This document shows positions 23,335-33,640 of a DNA stretch of 64,000 bases, piece by piece (within the stretch, counting starts at the first letter, position 1; each line of letters starts with the position of its first letter). The translations under genes were made by a program, and so were the position numbers. Below the pieces are notes generated by a model. It was not told the origin of the DNA, searched no databases, and saw nothing but the letters and a program-made list of their open reading frames with translations. Where the stretch lies: positions 186,001 to 250,000 of the forward strand of contig CADCFN010000003.1 in the NCBI GenBank assembly GCA_902800715.1, in the 5' to 3' direction. This stretch comes from an uncultured Bacteroidales bacterium. Its GTDB lineage: Bacteria; Bacteroidota; Bacteroidia; Bacteroidales; Muribaculaceae.

Positions 23335-24813
23335 TCACTGAATAGCCGAGAACATCGCGCCGATGGCATCAACAGAGCCGTTGATGTAGGCGTAGATGCA
23401 CGAAATCAGACCGATGAAGATGACACCCAGCACACACAGAATGAGACCCAGACGCTCGGTCCAGTGGCTCTTGATGGTGGGGATGACACAGTCGTCCTGA
23501 CGCAGGAACATGGCCTTGACCACGAGCAGGTAGTAGTAGAGCGAGATGATCGTGTTGACCAACGCGATGAGCACGAGTACATAGATGGCTATCGAACCCT
23601 GATGGCAAGCACCCACAAAGATGAAGAACTTGCTGAAGAAGCCTGCAAACGGGGGAATACCACCGAGCGAGAACATCGCCAGCATCATCGTGAAGGCTAG
23701 CCAGGGATTGGTCTTGAACAAGCCGTTGTAGTCGTCCATGGTGACGCGACCCGTCTGGCGCTCAATAGCGGCAATCACACCAAAGGCGGCGAGGTTGCTG
23801 AAGATGTACACCAGCACATAGTAAATCATCGAGGTCATACCCATCACATTGACGGCAATCACACCGAGCATGATGTAACCGGCCTGGGAAATGGACGAGA
23901 ACGCCAAGAAGCGCTTGAGGTTGCGCTGACGGATGGCGAACAGGTTGCCCAAGGTGATGGTGAGCACAATGAGCGCATAGAGCATCCACTCCCATACCTG
24001 GGAATAGGCAGCACCAAAGGCCTGCACCAGAATCACCAGGAACGAGAATGCGGCGGCACCCTTACTGATGACCGACAGGTAGCTGGTCACAGCCGTGGGC
24101 GAGCCTTGATAAACGTCGGCAGTCCACAAGTGGAAGGGCACCAGCGAGAGCTTGAAGCCCACACCTGCAATCACGAACGCCAGAGCAGCAATCAGCAACG
24201 CCGAATGGTTGCCGATGATTGCGGTGGCAATGTCCTTGAAGTAGAGTGAACCGCTCAGGCCATAAACGAAGGAGATTCCCAACAGGAAAATCGCCGACGA
24301 GAAGATGGCGGTGAAGATGTACTTAGCAGCAGCCTCATGGGACTCATAATGACGCTTCTCGAAGGCTGCCAGGGCAGCGATGGGCAGCGATGCAGTCTCG
24401 AGACCGATGACAAACAGCAGGAAGTGGCGTGCCGATACCATGAGGAACATACCGAACAGCGTCAGCAGCGTCAACTCGTAGAACTCACCACGACGAACGC
24501 TCACGAAGTCGCTGTCGGTCCACTTCACAGCCTGCAGGAGCACCAGCACGACACCCACGTTGAGGATGTTCTTGGTCACCCAAGTGGCGGTGTTGGACTC
24601 GAACATGCCGCCGAAGGCCTCTCCTGTCACAATGGGCATGCAGAAGCAGTATATCGTGTAGAGCGCCATCATGATGACCGAGAACAGGGCCGTATAACGC
24701 TTGGAGCGCTCAGGCATGAAAGTGTCGTATAAGAAAACAAGCACGAAAACCACCAACAGGCCAATTTCCTGCGGCATTAACAAGATTTGTGAATAATCCA
24801 GATTAAAATTCAT
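23335..24813 (-). CDS. nuoN: NADH-quinone oxidoreductase subunit N
   Basis: 492 residues, about fourteen membrane helices. One of the three antiporter-like, proton-pumping subunits of complex I. Family landmarks are visible: the helix 7-8 region with GVGFKLSLVPFHLWTADVYQ holding the conserved lysine, FLAFSSISQAGYIMLG, and SLGGIPPFAGFFSKF. Full length. Last gene of the nuo-atp run, 42 bp after nuoM. Confidence 0.97.
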   Translation of the reverse strand: MNFNLDYSQILLMPQEIGLLVVFVLVFLYDTFMPERSKRYTALFSVIMMALYTIYCFCMPIVTGEAFGGMFESNTATWVTKNILNVGVVLVLLQAVKWTDSDFVSVRRGEFYELTLLTLFGMFLMVSARHFLLFVIGLETASLPIAALAAFEKRHYESHEAAAKYIFTAIFSSAIFLLGISFVYGLSGSLYFKDIATAIIGNHSALLIAALAFVIAGVGFKLSLVPFHLWTADVYQGSPTAVTSYLSVISKGAAAFSFLVILVQAFGAAYSQVWEWMLYALIVLTITLGNLFAIRQRNLKRFLAFSSISQAGYIMLGVIAVNVMGMTSMIYYVLVYIFSNLAAFGVIAAIERQTGRVTMDDYNGLFKTNPWLAFTMMLAMFSLGGIPPFAGFFSKFFIFVGACHQGSIAIYVLVLIALVNTIISLYYYLLVVKAMFLRQDDCVIPTIKSHWTERLGLILCVLGVIFIGLISCIYAYINGSVDAIGAMFSAIQ

Positions 24814-24854
24814 ATCTCTATCTTATGCTTTTATTATCAGGTTAAACACTTTCA

Positions 24855-26333
24855 TCAGAGCATGGGCAGAGCAGCCTGGAGCGCCTTGACAACGGGCTCG
24901 AAGCTGCTGCTGATGATGTTAATAAAGAAGTTGGGGAAGCAGCCGATGGCAGCCACAGCCAGAATCAGCGTGGCGGTCGAGAGGCGCTCCTCCCAGCTAG
25001 CGTCGGTCAACGTGCGGTGATGCTCATCCTGTACCTCGCCAAAGAGCAACTTGGCAACAACGCGCAGGATGTAAACTGCCGTCACGACAATCGAGGTGGT
25101 TGCCATGATGGTGAGCACGCGGTGGAACATGTCGGTGTGCTGGAACGAACCGAAGAAGATGGTCATCTCGGCAGCGAAACCGCTCAGACCCGGCAGACCC
25201 AGCGATGCCAAACCTGCAATCACATAGCCCACGCCCAGGTAAGGCATGATGTGCATCATACCGCCCATGTCACGGATGTCACGGGTGTGGGTGCGGCCAT
25301 AAATCATACCGATGAGGGCAAAGAAGAGGGCCGTCATCAGACCGTGAGAGAGCATCTGCAGCACAGCACCGGTCATTGCCGTGGTGTTGAACATCAGGAT
25401 GGCGAACAATACCATACCGCAGTGGCTCACCGATGAGTAAGCGTTGATGTACTTGAGGTCGGTCTGCACACAGGCGCTCAGCGCACCATAGACGATGCTG
25501 AAGCCCGTGAGCAGCAGGAAAATCCATGCCAACTCATTGGCAGCATAGGGCATCAGGTAAATGGCGATGCGGAAGCAGCCGTATCCACCAAGCTTCATCA
25601 GTACACCGGCGTGGAGCATCGACACCGCTGTGGGCGCCGAGGCATGACCGTCGGGAGACCAAGTGTGGAACGGGAACATAGCACCCAGCACGCCAAAGCC
25701 GACAAACGTCAAGGGGAAGAGGACATTTTGCCAACCGTGGGGAATCGCGTCGTTGTGTGCGATATCGAGAATGTTCATCGTCAAGGGCTGACCCTCGGGA
25801 GCCGAGTGGAAATAGATACCAATCAAGCCGAGCATCAGGAAGGCGGAGCCACCCATCAGCATCAGGGTCAGTTTCATGGCGCTGTAGTTCTTGTTGCCGC
25901 TGCCCCACACACCAATGAGCAGGTACATGGGAATCAGAGCGACCACACCCGTGGACAAGAGGAAGAACCACATGAAGAACTGCTTGGGCAGCGGGTTCAT
26001 CTTCCACGAGGCGAAAACGCCGGCAAAGACGATAAATGCCGATAGCAATATCATCACAACCGATATACCGTCAACACCCAAAGCCAAGTGGATGTTGAGG
26101 GGAGCATACCACAGCACGTCGCTGCGCAGGATCATCTCACTGGTGTCACCGGCACCACGGGCTTGCAGGAAGATGCTCACCAGCCAAACGGCAAGCACCA
26201 TGAGCACGCTGGCACCGACAACGGCAACGGTCCTGATGGCCTTGATGCCACGGTTGTGGCAGAGGGCCAGGCCTCCAAGCGTCAGCAGAGGCACGATCAC
26301 AAAGTAAATCAGTATATTATTGAAAATTTCCAT
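24855..26333 (-). CDS. nuoM: NADH-quinone oxidoreductase subunit M
   Basis: 492 residues, about fourteen membrane helices, full length. Antiporter-like subunit of the complex I membrane arm. Motifs include HTWSPDGHASAPTAVSMLHAGVLMK-type quinone-oxidoreductase signature (pieces HTWSPDGHASAP and AGVLMKLGGYG), the YSSVSHCGMVLF segment and SLGLPGLSGFAAEM. 36 bp after nuoL. Confidence 0.97.
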   Translation of the reverse strand: MEIFNNILIYFVIVPLLTLGGLALCHNRGIKAIRTVAVVGASVLMVLAVWLVSIFLQARGAGDTSEMILRSDVLWYAPLNIHLALGVDGISVVMILLSAFIVFAGVFASWKMNPLPKQFFMWFFLLSTGVVALIPMYLLIGVWGSGNKNYSAMKLTLMLMGGSAFLMLGLIGIYFHSAPEGQPLTMNILDIAHNDAIPHGWQNVLFPLTFVGFGVLGAMFPFHTWSPDGHASAPTAVSMLHAGVLMKLGGYGCFRIAIYLMPYAANELAWIFLLLTGFSIVYGALSACVQTDLKYINAYSSVSHCGMVLFAILMFNTTAMTGAVLQMLSHGLMTALFFALIGMIYGRTHTRDIRDMGGMMHIMPYLGVGYVIAGLASLGLPGLSGFAAEMTIFFGSFQHTDMFHRVLTIMATTSIVVTAVYILRVVAKLLFGEVQDEHHRTLTDASWEERLSTATLILAVAAIGCFPNFFINIISSSFEPVVKALQAALPML

Positions 26334-26369
26334 TTGATATATCCTTTCTATTTTGTTAGACCGTTGTTT

Positions 26370-28348
26370 TTAGAGCAATACACATAACATGGTGACTACA
26401 CCCAACAGGAGGGCACCAATCAGATAAACATACACATAGGCTTGGATGCTACCCGACTGCAAGCGGCGGATGCCGAACGACAGCGAGTTGGTGGCCTCGG
26501 CCATCCAGTTCATGAAGCCGTCAATGATGTGGCGGTCAAACCAGGCAATGGGCACGCAGATGCCCTGGAAGATAATCTTGTGGGTAATGAACTGGTAGAG
26601 TTCGTCCATGTAGAAGCGCTTGTAGGAGGCAGTCCACAGGCCGCGCATCGAGTTGGCGAGACGGTCGGGCAGCGGATTCTCCTTGCGATACATCACCGTG
26701 GCGAGACCGATGCCCACCAGGGCGATGACAACACTCGTGCAAGCCACCTTCATGTCAAGGGCGGTGTGCAGATGATGGCCGTCCCAGGTCACCAGGTCGT
26801 GGAAGGGAACGCCACCGGCAAAGATGGAGATGACAGCCAAAATAATCAGGGGCACCGTCATTGTCCAGGGCTGGTCCTTGGGAGCATGGTGCGGATCGTG
26901 TACCTCGTGTTTCTTCCAGAAGAAGATGAGGTAATAGATGCGGAACATGTAGAAGGCGGTCATACCGGCAACCATCGACATCCAGATGCCCCAACCCAAA
27001 CCACGCTGGTAGGCAGCAACGAGAATCTCGTCCTTGCTCCAGAAGCCGGAGAACGGGGGAATACCCGCGATGGCCAAACAGCCGATGAGGAAGCAGATGC
27101 TAGTGATGGGCATGTACTTGTGCAGACCGTGCATCTTGTCGTTCTCATTGCTGTGAACGGCATGGATAATGGCACCGGCGCACAGGAAGAGCAACGCCTT
27201 GAACATAGCGTGGGTGAACAGGTGGCCAGGCCGTAACCCCCGTGAATCTCAATGAGCGAGTTGTTGTTGGAGCTAACGGCGAGCGAGGTCATCATGAAAG
27301 CAATCTGCGAGATGGTCGAGAATGCCAGCGCACGCTTGATGTCGCTCTGGGTGCAGGCGATGGCAGCGGCATAGAATGCCGTGAATGCGCCGACCACCAG
27401 GATGACGTTCATCGCGCCCTGTACGAGTACATACAGCGGGAACAACCTTGCTACCAGGAACACACCGGCGACAACCATCGTCGCAGCGTGAATCAGCGCC
27501 GACACGGGGGTGGGACCTTCCATAGCATCGGGCAGCCAGATGTGCAACGGGTACATCGCACTCTTACCGGCACCGCCGATGAAGATGAAGGTCAACGCCC
27601 ATGCCATAACCGAGCAACCCAAGAAGGTCGCTCCGCCACCAGTGGAGATGGCGCTCTGAGCGGTATCCAGACTACCCGACATCGTAGGTCCGAAGACCAG
27701 GCTGTCGAAGTCGAAGGTGCCCGTATAGTAGCTCAGAATCATGATACCCACGAGGAAGAACAAGTCAGCCAGACGGGTAACAATGAAAGCCTTCTTGTTG
27801 GCGTGGTTGGCTGCAGGCAGCGAGTAATAGAAACCGATGAGCAGGTAGGACGAGAGACCCACCATCTCAAAGAAGATGAAAATCTGGAAAATGTTGGTGG
27901 CAACCACCAGACCCAGCATCGAGAACGTGAACAACGCCAAGAAGGCGTAATAGCGCTGGAAGCCCTTCTCGGCATTACCGTCGTGGTCGCTCATGTAACC
28001 GATACTGTACAGGTGTACCATGAGCGATACAGTGGTAATGACAACGAGCATCATCGCAGCGATGGGATCCACCAGGACACCCATGCGCACGACCAGCGTA
28101 TCGGTAAACGACAACCAGGCAGGATTGGCAACAACGACAGCTTGACGAACGCCATCCACGATTTGGCCTTGACCGCTGCCGAAGAAATAGGTCAGCGCAA
28201 CGCCGTAGGCAAGGATGGTATCAACGAGCATCGCCAGCACGCCTATCCAGCCGGTGATTTTTCTACCCATTTTCACCCCGACGAGTCCCAAGAACAGGAA
28301 CATGAACAGGGGTAATGCTACAACTACTATTGCTAAACTTAATGGCAT
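26370..28348 (-). pseudogene. nuoL: NADH-quinone oxidoreductase subunit L, frameshifted at about 27224
   Basis: The gene is present at full family length (about 659 codons) but split over two frames. The first 373 codons (28348 to about 27230) read normally to IEIHGGYGLA, then go out of frame into non-NuoL sequence. The second frame resumes at once with the expected HLFTHAMFKALLFLCAGAII and runs to 26370. One C is missing in GGCC(C)ACC (27223-27226). All other features are normal: the helix-7/8 signature (LHIWLPDAMEGPTPVSALIH), ALAFSTISQIAFMMTSL, and the long C-terminal amphipathic region. Either a real recent mutation, a programmed slip or an assembly error; flanking genes are uniform and coding pattern does not decay. 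Confidence 0.85.
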
Positions 28349-28353
28349 AATCG

Positions 28354-28572
28354 TTAGAATTTCAGTTTAGTGATTTGGTTGATGTCCACGTTCTTAGCAA
28401 TGCGGAACACATTGATAATGATGGCAAGGGCAAGCGCCGTCTCGGCAGCCGCGATGGCAATCGCGAACAGCGAGAAGAACATGCCGTCCATCTGACCGGG
28501 GAACAGGTAACGGTTAAACACCACAAAGTTGATATCCACCGAGTTGAGCATCAGCTCCAGTGTCAAATCCAT
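28354..28572 (-). CDS. nuoK: NADH-quinone oxidoreductase subunit K, N-terminally short
   Basis: 72 residues, against about 100 for the family. It begins MDLTLELMLNSVDINFVVF, which corresponds to the middle of a usual NuoK (IELMLN...), so the first transmembrane helix and the loop before helix 2 are missing. The in-frame codon two triplets before the ATG is a stop (TAG), so no longer in-frame start exists. The two remaining helices are intact, including the helix-2 glutamate of ELMLN and the AAAETALALAI helix. Either an authentic N-terminal deletion of about 30 codons or a lineage-specific short form. 14 bp after nuoJ. Confidence 0.85.
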   Translation of the reverse strand: MDLTLELMLNSVDINFVVFNRYLFPGQMDGMFFSLFAIAIAAAETALALAIIINVFRIAKNVDINQITKLKF

Positions 28573-28586
28573 AATCTAATCACATT

Positions 28587-29102
28587 TTAGCGGCGACGTG
28601 CAATAACCACACCTCCAATGATACAAGCCAATAACAACACACTGATGGCCTCAAAAGGCAACAGATAGCCAAACTTGTCGGTACTCAACAAGAACTGGCC
28701 AATCTTTTCCATATTGACGTCCACTCCGCTCGAGAGCAACCTTGCACCGAAGTCGGCATAGCTGAACAATGCATAGCCACTCACAGCGACTCCCGCCAGT
28801 GCGGCACTAAGCCCCAGCCAGCACCGGTGTGATGCCAGCGTGTCGGCATCCTGACCGGGCCGTTGCGTGAGCATGATGGCAAACACAAACAGCACCAGGA
28901 TACCGCCGGCATAGACGGCAATCTGTACCGCTCCCAGGAACTGATAGTCCATCTGGAAGTAGATGATGGCTGTGGCAAAAAGCACAAACAGCAGATAGGT
29001 TGCAGAGCGCAAAATCTTGCGCGTGGTCACCGTCAGCATCGAGAAGACGATGATGGCGATGGCAACGATAAAATACAAAATGATGTTACCTACTGATTCC
29101 AT
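28587..29102 (-). CDS. nuoJ: NADH-quinone oxidoreductase subunit J
   Basis: 171 residues, five membrane helices, complex I membrane-arm subunit between NuoK and NuoH/A. Contains the conserved third-helix stretch AVQIAVYAGGILVLFVFAI. Start and nuoI stop overlap by one base (TAATG), indicating translational coupling. Confidence 0.95.
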   Translation of the reverse strand: MESVGNIILYFIVAIAIIVFSMLTVTTRKILRSATYLLFVLFATAIIYFQMDYQFLGAVQIAVYAGGILVLFVFAIMLTQRPGQDADTLASHRCWLGLSAALAGVAVSGYALFSYADFGARLLSSGVDVNMEKIGQFLLSTDKFGYLLPFEAISVLLLACIIGGVVIARRR

Positions 29103-29698
29103 TATTCCTTATTTTCTTTTGGTTCTTGTTTGGTCTCGTCAGCAGCGGCCTTAGCGGGTGCGTCGGCCGGCTTCTCGGGCGAGGGAGCCGCAGGCTTGGC
29201 AGCGGGAGCTGCGGGTTTAGCGACAGGTGCGGGAGCCGGAGCGTCGTCCTTCTCGGGCAGGTAATTGAGCTGCTTGTTGAGCTTCTCGCGCGTGAATACA
29301 GCCTGCTCAAAGTCATTGCTGAACTTGATGGCATTGGTGGGACAAACCTGTACACACAGGCCGCAGAAGGTGCAACTGCCCAAGTCATACATGTACTTGT
29401 CCAGTTTCATTTTCTTCTTGCCGTCGGGCAGGTCCACCATGCGCTTGGTGATGCTGATGGTCTGGTTGGGGCAGTTGCGCTCGCAGCTACCGCATGCAAT
29501 GCACTTGTGGTAACCCTTGTCATCATAGATGAACTCCAGCGTAGCCCTGAAGCGCTCCGGGATGTGAAGCTCGGCGCGGTTTTCGGGATACTGTTCGGTC
29601 ACCTTGGGGGTCACCAGCTCCTTACCGGTCACCTCCATGCCCTTAATCAGGCTGTAAAAGCCTTTAAAGATTGAGACGAAATACTCCTTAATGCTCAT
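29102..29698 (-). CDS. nuoI: NADH-quinone oxidoreductase subunit I
   Basis: 198 residues. Two 4Fe-4S binding motifs, CIACGSCERNCP near residue 73 and CTFCGLCVQVCP near residue 112, carry clusters N6a and N6b at the quinone end of the electron path. The last 45 residues form an alanine-, proline- and lysine-rich tail (PVAKPAAPAAKPAAP) not needed for clusters and of unknown use. It is the first nuo gene after the inserted ATP synthase block, 37 bp downstream of atpG. Confidence 0.95.
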   Translation of the reverse strand: MSIKEYFVSIFKGFYSLIKGMEVTGKELVTPKVTEQYPENRAELHIPERFRATLEFIYDDKGYHKCIACGSCERNCPNQTISITKRMVDLPDGKKKMKLDKYMYDLGSCTFCGLCVQVCPTNAIKFSNDFEQAVFTREKLNKQLNYLPEKDDAPAPAPVAKPAAPAAKPAAPSPEKPADAPAKAAADETKQEPKENKE

Positions 29699-29735
29699 AT
29701 TCTTAGTATTTTCTTGTTTTCTTTACAATTTCGCA

Positions 29736-30620
29736 TTAGCGCTCCACCTGGCCGCCCAAGATGTCGAGCAGCTCGGTGGTGATGCCTTGCTGACGCAGTT
29801 TATTATACTCCAACTGCAACTCGTCGAGCAGTTCCTTGGCGTTGTCGCTCGCCGCCTGCATCGCCATCACGCGTGCACTCTGCTCACTCGCCGCGCTCTG
29901 GATGAAGACATCCTGAAGCATCGACTTGATGTGCAGCGGCAGCACGGTGTTGAAGATGGTATTGGCGTCGGGCTCAAACAGGCAGGGGCTGTTGGCAGCG
30001 CGGGGGTCAACATTGTCGGCGAGTCCCTGGTAGCTCACGGGCAGCAACTGCTCACGCGAGAACACCTGCTTTCCGGTCGAGATGAAGTGCATGTAAAGCA
30101 TCTCCACACGGTCATAGGTGCGTTCCAGGAAACGGGTTTTCATCAGGTCGGTGAAGGCGTACAGGTCCTCACTATCACTACGGGTATTGAGTGCCACCTT
30201 CTCCATCTGGATGTCCTTGCCGACAATCTTATTCACCGCCTTGGTCATCTTCTTGCCCACGGGAATCACGGTGATACCCACCTGAGCGCCGAACTCGTTG
30301 CGCACTGCCTTGATGGTAGTGAGCAACTGCTTGAAAATGTTGACGTTGAAGCCGCCGCACAAGCCGTCATCGCTGCCGAACACCACCAGCGCGACACGCT
30401 GCACATCGCGGTCGGCGATGAGCGGCGAGTCAAACTGCTGGTCGGTCACCAGCAGGTGGCTGATGACGTGCTGCACCATCTGGCGGTAAGGCGACAGGCG
30501 TTGCAGTTGGCCAGTTGCCTTGCGCATCTTGGACGAGCTGATCATCTTCATGGCGCTCGTCGTCTTCTGCGTCGAAGCGACTGAACCTATTCGCGTCTTG
30601 AGTTCTCTTAATGTTGACAT
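29736..30620 (-). CDS. atpG: ATP synthase subunit gamma
   Basis: 294 residues; the central rotor shaft of F1. N-terminal helix begins STLRELKTRIGSVASTQKTTSAMKM-type (conserved piece IGSVASTQKTTSAMKM) and the C-terminal helix contains ASDNAKELLDELQLEYNK. Normal family length. It closes the atp block and is followed directly by nuoI. Confidence 0.96.
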   Translation of the reverse strand: MSTLRELKTRIGSVASTQKTTSAMKMISSSKMRKATGQLQRLSPYRQMVQHVISHLLVTDQQFDSPLIADRDVQRVALVVFGSDDGLCGGFNVNIFKQLLTTIKAVRNEFGAQVGITVIPVGKKMTKAVNKIVGKDIQMEKVALNTRSDSEDLYAFTDLMKTRFLERTYDRVEMLYMHFISTGKQVFSREQLLPVSYQGLADNVDPRAANSPCLFEPDANTIFNTVLPLHIKSMLQDVFIQSAASEQSARVMAMQAASDNAKELLDELQLEYNKLRQQGITTELLDILGGQVER

Positions 30621-30645
30621 CGTGCGAACTTAAATTGCTGTAGCG

Positions 30646-32241
30646 TTAACTGGCGGGAGCCTCGGTGTACTTGACGGTGACCTCGGCAGCAGCGTGTTTG
30701 AGCTTAGCCATGACGTCGTCGTCAATCTTGCCGGAGCGGAGCACGTCGAGCACATCGGCCTGGTGCTTACCGCGCAGGTAATTGATGAACAGTTTCTCAA
30801 ACTCGGCAACCTTGTCCAGGGGCACATCGCGCAGCAGGCCGTTCACACCGCAATAGATGATAGCTACCTGCTCCTCGACGAGCATGGGCGTGTACTGGGG
30901 CTGCACGAGCAGACGCTCGTTCTTTCGGCCCGTGTCGATGGTGCGCGCAGTAACGGGGTCGATGTCGCCACCAAACTTGGTAAAGGCTTCAAGCTCACGA
31001 TACTGTGCCTGGGCAATCTTCAGGGTACCAGCCACCTTCTTCATACACTTAATCTGGGCGTTACCACCGACACGCGATACCGAGATACCCACATTGACGG
31101 CGGGACGGATACCGGAGTTGAACAATGCCGACTCGAGGTAAATCTGACCGTCGGTAATCGAAATCACGTTGGTGGGGATATAGGCGCTCACGTCGCCAGC
31201 CTGCGTCTCGATGATGGGCAATGCCGTCAGCGAGCCACCACCCTTGACGATGGGCTTGAGGGAAGCGGGCAGGTCGTTCATCACGCTTGCCACATCCTGG
31301 TTCTCGTTAATCTTGGCGGCACGTTCCAGCAGACGGCTGTGCAGGTAGAAAATATCGCCGGGATAAGCCTCACGGCCCGAGGGGCGCTTGAGGATAAGCG
31401 AAATCTCACGATAGGCGACAGCGTGCTTGGACAAGTCGTCATAGATGACGAGGGCGTCGCGACCAGTGTCACGGAAGTACTCACCGATGGCGGCACCGGC
31501 AAAGGGTGCATAGTAGCGCATCGAAGCCGAGTCGGCAGCGGTTGCTGCCACGACGATGGTATAGGGCATGGCGCCCGACTCCTTGAGCTTGTTCACCAGG
31601 GCGGCAACAGTCGAAGCCTTCTGGCCGATGGCGACATAGATGCAATATACCGGCTTGCCAGCCTCGTAGTTGGCACGCTGGTTGATGATGGTGTCCACCG
31701 CGATGGCGGTCTTGCCAATCTGGCGGTCACCGATAATGAGCTCACGCTGGCCACGGCCGATGGGAATCATCGAGTCAATGGCCTTGAGACCCGTCTGCAA
31801 CGGCTGGTTCACCGGCTGGCGGAAGATAACGCCAGGAGCCTTGCGCTCGAGGGGGAGACGCAGCCTCTTGCCCTCGATGGGACCGTTACCGTCGATGGGC
31901 TTGGCGAGGACGTCGATCACGCGTCCCAACAATCCCTCGCCCACCTCGATGGAGGCGATTTCGCCAGTGCGGCGCACCTTCATGTTCTCGGTCACGGTGT
32001 CCACCTCGTCAAGCAGGATGATACCCACATCACTCTCCTCCAGGTTCATGGCGACACCGGTCACGCCGTTCTCAAACTGCACGAGCTCGTTAGCCTCTAC
32101 ATTGTGCAGTCCATAGGCATGAGCCACGCCGTCACCCACCTCGAGGACGGTGCCTTCTTCTTCAAAGGCGACCTGCCGCTTGGCGATGTCATCGACGAGC
32201 TGTTGCTTCAATATATCAGATATTTCACTGGGATTAATCAT
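30646..32241 (-). CDS. atpA: ATP synthase subunit alpha
   Basis: 531 residues. Walker A is [15 protein letters not shown], with Ile in place of the more common Thr; it also has [15 protein letters not shown] and the alpha signature region. Alpha subunits bind nucleotide without catalysis and contribute the arginine finger. 25 bp between it and atpG, 9 bp after atpH. Full length. Confidence 0.97.
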   Translation of the reverse strand: MINPSEISDILKQQLVDDIAKRQVAFEEEGTVLEVGDGVAHAYGLHNVEANELVQFENGVTGVAMNLEESDVGIILLDEVDTVTENMKVRRTGEIASIEVGEGLLGRVIDVLAKPIDGNGPIEGKRLRLPLERKAPGVIFRQPVNQPLQTGLKAIDSMIPIGRGQRELIIGDRQIGKTAIAVDTIINQRANYEAGKPVYCIYVAIGQKASTVAALVNKLKESGAMPYTIVVAATAADSASMRYYAPFAGAAIGEYFRDTGRDALVIYDDLSKHAVAYREISLILKRPSGREAYPGDIFYLHSRLLERAAKINENQDVASVMNDLPASLKPIVKGGGSLTALPIIETQAGDVSAYIPTNVISITDGQIYLESALFNSGIRPAVNVGISVSRVGGNAQIKCMKKVAGTLKIAQAQYRELEAFTKFGGDIDPVTARTIDTGRKNERLLVQPQYTPMLVEEQVAIIYCGVNGLLRDVPLDKVAEFEKLFINYLRGKHQADVLDVLRSGKIDDDVMAKLKHAAAEVTVKYTEAPAS

Positions 32242-32250
32242 CTCAACAAA

Positions 32251-32796
32251 TTAGTTTTTCTTTTGCAGTTGTAATCGCAATTCGTTCAATTCTCTCTTTA
32301 CCGACGCGTCGAGCACCAGACCGTTGATTTTCACGGTAAAACCGCCTATCAACTCAGGGTCGATTTTCTGTTCGATTTCCAGCGTCATCGCGCCCAAGCG
32401 CCGCTTGACGATGTCGATAATGGCATTGACCTCGGCCTCGGGCATGGGAGCCGCCGTGGTGATGACCACGTGGGCAATTTCATGGGCCTCGCGGTAGAGA
32501 TCGACGTAGGCGAGGGAAATCTTCTGCAGATACTCGGCGCGGTTGTTGCGAACGACCAGCAGCAGGAACTTGTCCAGCGAGCTGCCGGGCCTGCCACCCG
32601 CGAGTTTCAGCATATATGCCCCCTTTTCCTCGTCAGAGATATCAGGGTTGAGTACGGCGCGCTTGAGTTCGTCGATAGCGGTGTAGCGGAAACTGAGCTT
32701 CTTCAAGAGCTCATAGATTTCCTGCGAGTCGCCGTTCTCGACAGCGAACTTGTACAGCGCCTTGGCATATCGGCGTGGAATCAGTCCGTCACTCAT
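32251..32796 (-). CDS. atpH: ATP synthase subunit delta
   Basis: 181 residues; links the top of F1 to the peripheral stalk. Begins IPRRYAKALYKFAVENGD, the conserved N-terminal helix, and ends with VDPELIGGF-like sequence (IDPELIGGFTVKINGLVLD). Spacing of 6-9 bp to both neighbours. Confidence 0.95.
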   Translation of the reverse strand: MSDGLIPRRYAKALYKFAVENGDSQEIYELLKKLSFRYTAIDELKRAVLNPDISDEEKGAYMLKLAGGRPGSSLDKFLLLVVRNNRAEYLQKISLAYVDLYREAHEIAHVVITTAAPMPEAEVNAIIDIVKRRLGAMTLEIEQKIDPELIGGFTVKINGLVLDASVKRELNELRLQLQKKN

Positions 32797-32802
32797 ATTG
32801 CG

Positions 32803-33300
32803 TTAGTTTTTAGTCTCAACCTCACTCAGATATTTGTCAACAAGCGCCCGCTGTGCATCGTCACTGGCGATATTCTTGCGAATCACCTTTTCGGCAATCT
32901 GCAAGGCCAGGTCTCCCACCTCGGTGCGCAGTTGCTTCTCGGCTTCCTTGCGCGCCTGCTCAAGTGATACCTGTGCTGCTTGGCTCACCTTCTTGGCTTC
33001 CTCAGCGGCTTCGCCCCGAGCCTTTTCAATCAGCTCGTTGCGCATCTTGGCAGCCTCACGCAGGATGTCAGCCTGTTCGTTGCGGGCTTCGGCAATCAAT
33101 TTGTCCGCCTCGGCCTTGGCATTGTCCAGCTTTGACTGCGCCTCCTGTGCATAAGCGACACCCTTGTCAATCAAGTCGGCACGTTCCTCCATACTCTTGA
33201 TGATGAAGGGCCACGCCCACTTGGCAAGGATGCCAAAGAGGCACAGGAATGCGATGAACATCCAGAACGCCAGACCAAATTCAGGCTTGAAAAGTTCCAT
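32803..33300 (-). CDS. atpF: ATP synthase subunit b
   Basis: 165 residues: one N-terminal membrane helix (FGLAFWMFIAFLCLFGILA) and a long alanine/glutamate/lysine-rich coiled coil, the dimeric peripheral stalk. 23 bp after atpE. Confidence 0.95.
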   Translation of the reverse strand: MELFKPEFGLAFWMFIAFLCLFGILAKWAWPFIIKSMEERADLIDKGVAYAQEAQSKLDNAKAEADKLIAEARNEQADILREAAKMRNELIEKARGEAAEEAKKVSQAAQVSLEQARKEAEKQLRTEVGDLALQIAEKVIRKNIASDDAQRALVDKYLSEVETKN

Positions 33301-33323
33301 CTGGTAAACCGGTTAAGGGTTGA

Positions 33324-33566
33324 TTACTTGATAAAGATGGCAAGAATGCAGACGATGAGCGCGAAGAAAGCAACACCCTCGATCAGAGCGGCGATTACAA
33401 TCATGTTGCTACGGATGTCACCAGTCGATTCGGGCTGACGTGCGATAGCTTCCATAGCCGAACCACCGATTCTTCCAATACCGATACCTGCTGCGATAGC
33501 TGCGATACCTGCTCCAATTGCTGCGCCAAGGTTGGCCATAGCCTCTAATAAAATCATTCCTAACAT
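33324..33566 (-). CDS. atpE: ATP synthase subunit c
   Basis: 80 residues, two membrane helices joined by the polar loop ARQPE. The ion-binding glutamate is in AALIEGVAFFAL. The neighbouring positions lack the Ser/Thr after Glu and the Gln in helix 1 that mark sodium-driven rings, so proton coupling is more likely. The first helix is glycine/alanine rich (AAIGAGIAAIAAGIGIG). Confidence 0.96.
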   Translation of the reverse strand: MLGMILLEAMANLGAAIGAGIAAIAAGIGIGRIGGSAMEAIARQPESTGDIRSNMIVIAALIEGVAFFALIVCILAIFIK

Positions 33567-33640
33567 AGTTGTAAAGTTTTTAGTTTGTTATTGTTGTAAT
33601 TTTTTTAATCAGTTTGTATTATGTACCCTTTCAAACCATA

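Noticed and set aside
30694..32274. A 526-codon open frame antisense to atpA, and similar long antisense frames (for example 709-1566)
   Set aside because: They mirror highly conserved genes with GC-rich third positions and encode low-complexity His/Gly/Val-rich sequence without domains.
33324..33566. Sodium-driven ATP synthase ring
   Set aside because: The c subunit lacks the helix-1 glutamine and the Ser/Thr after the binding glutamate.
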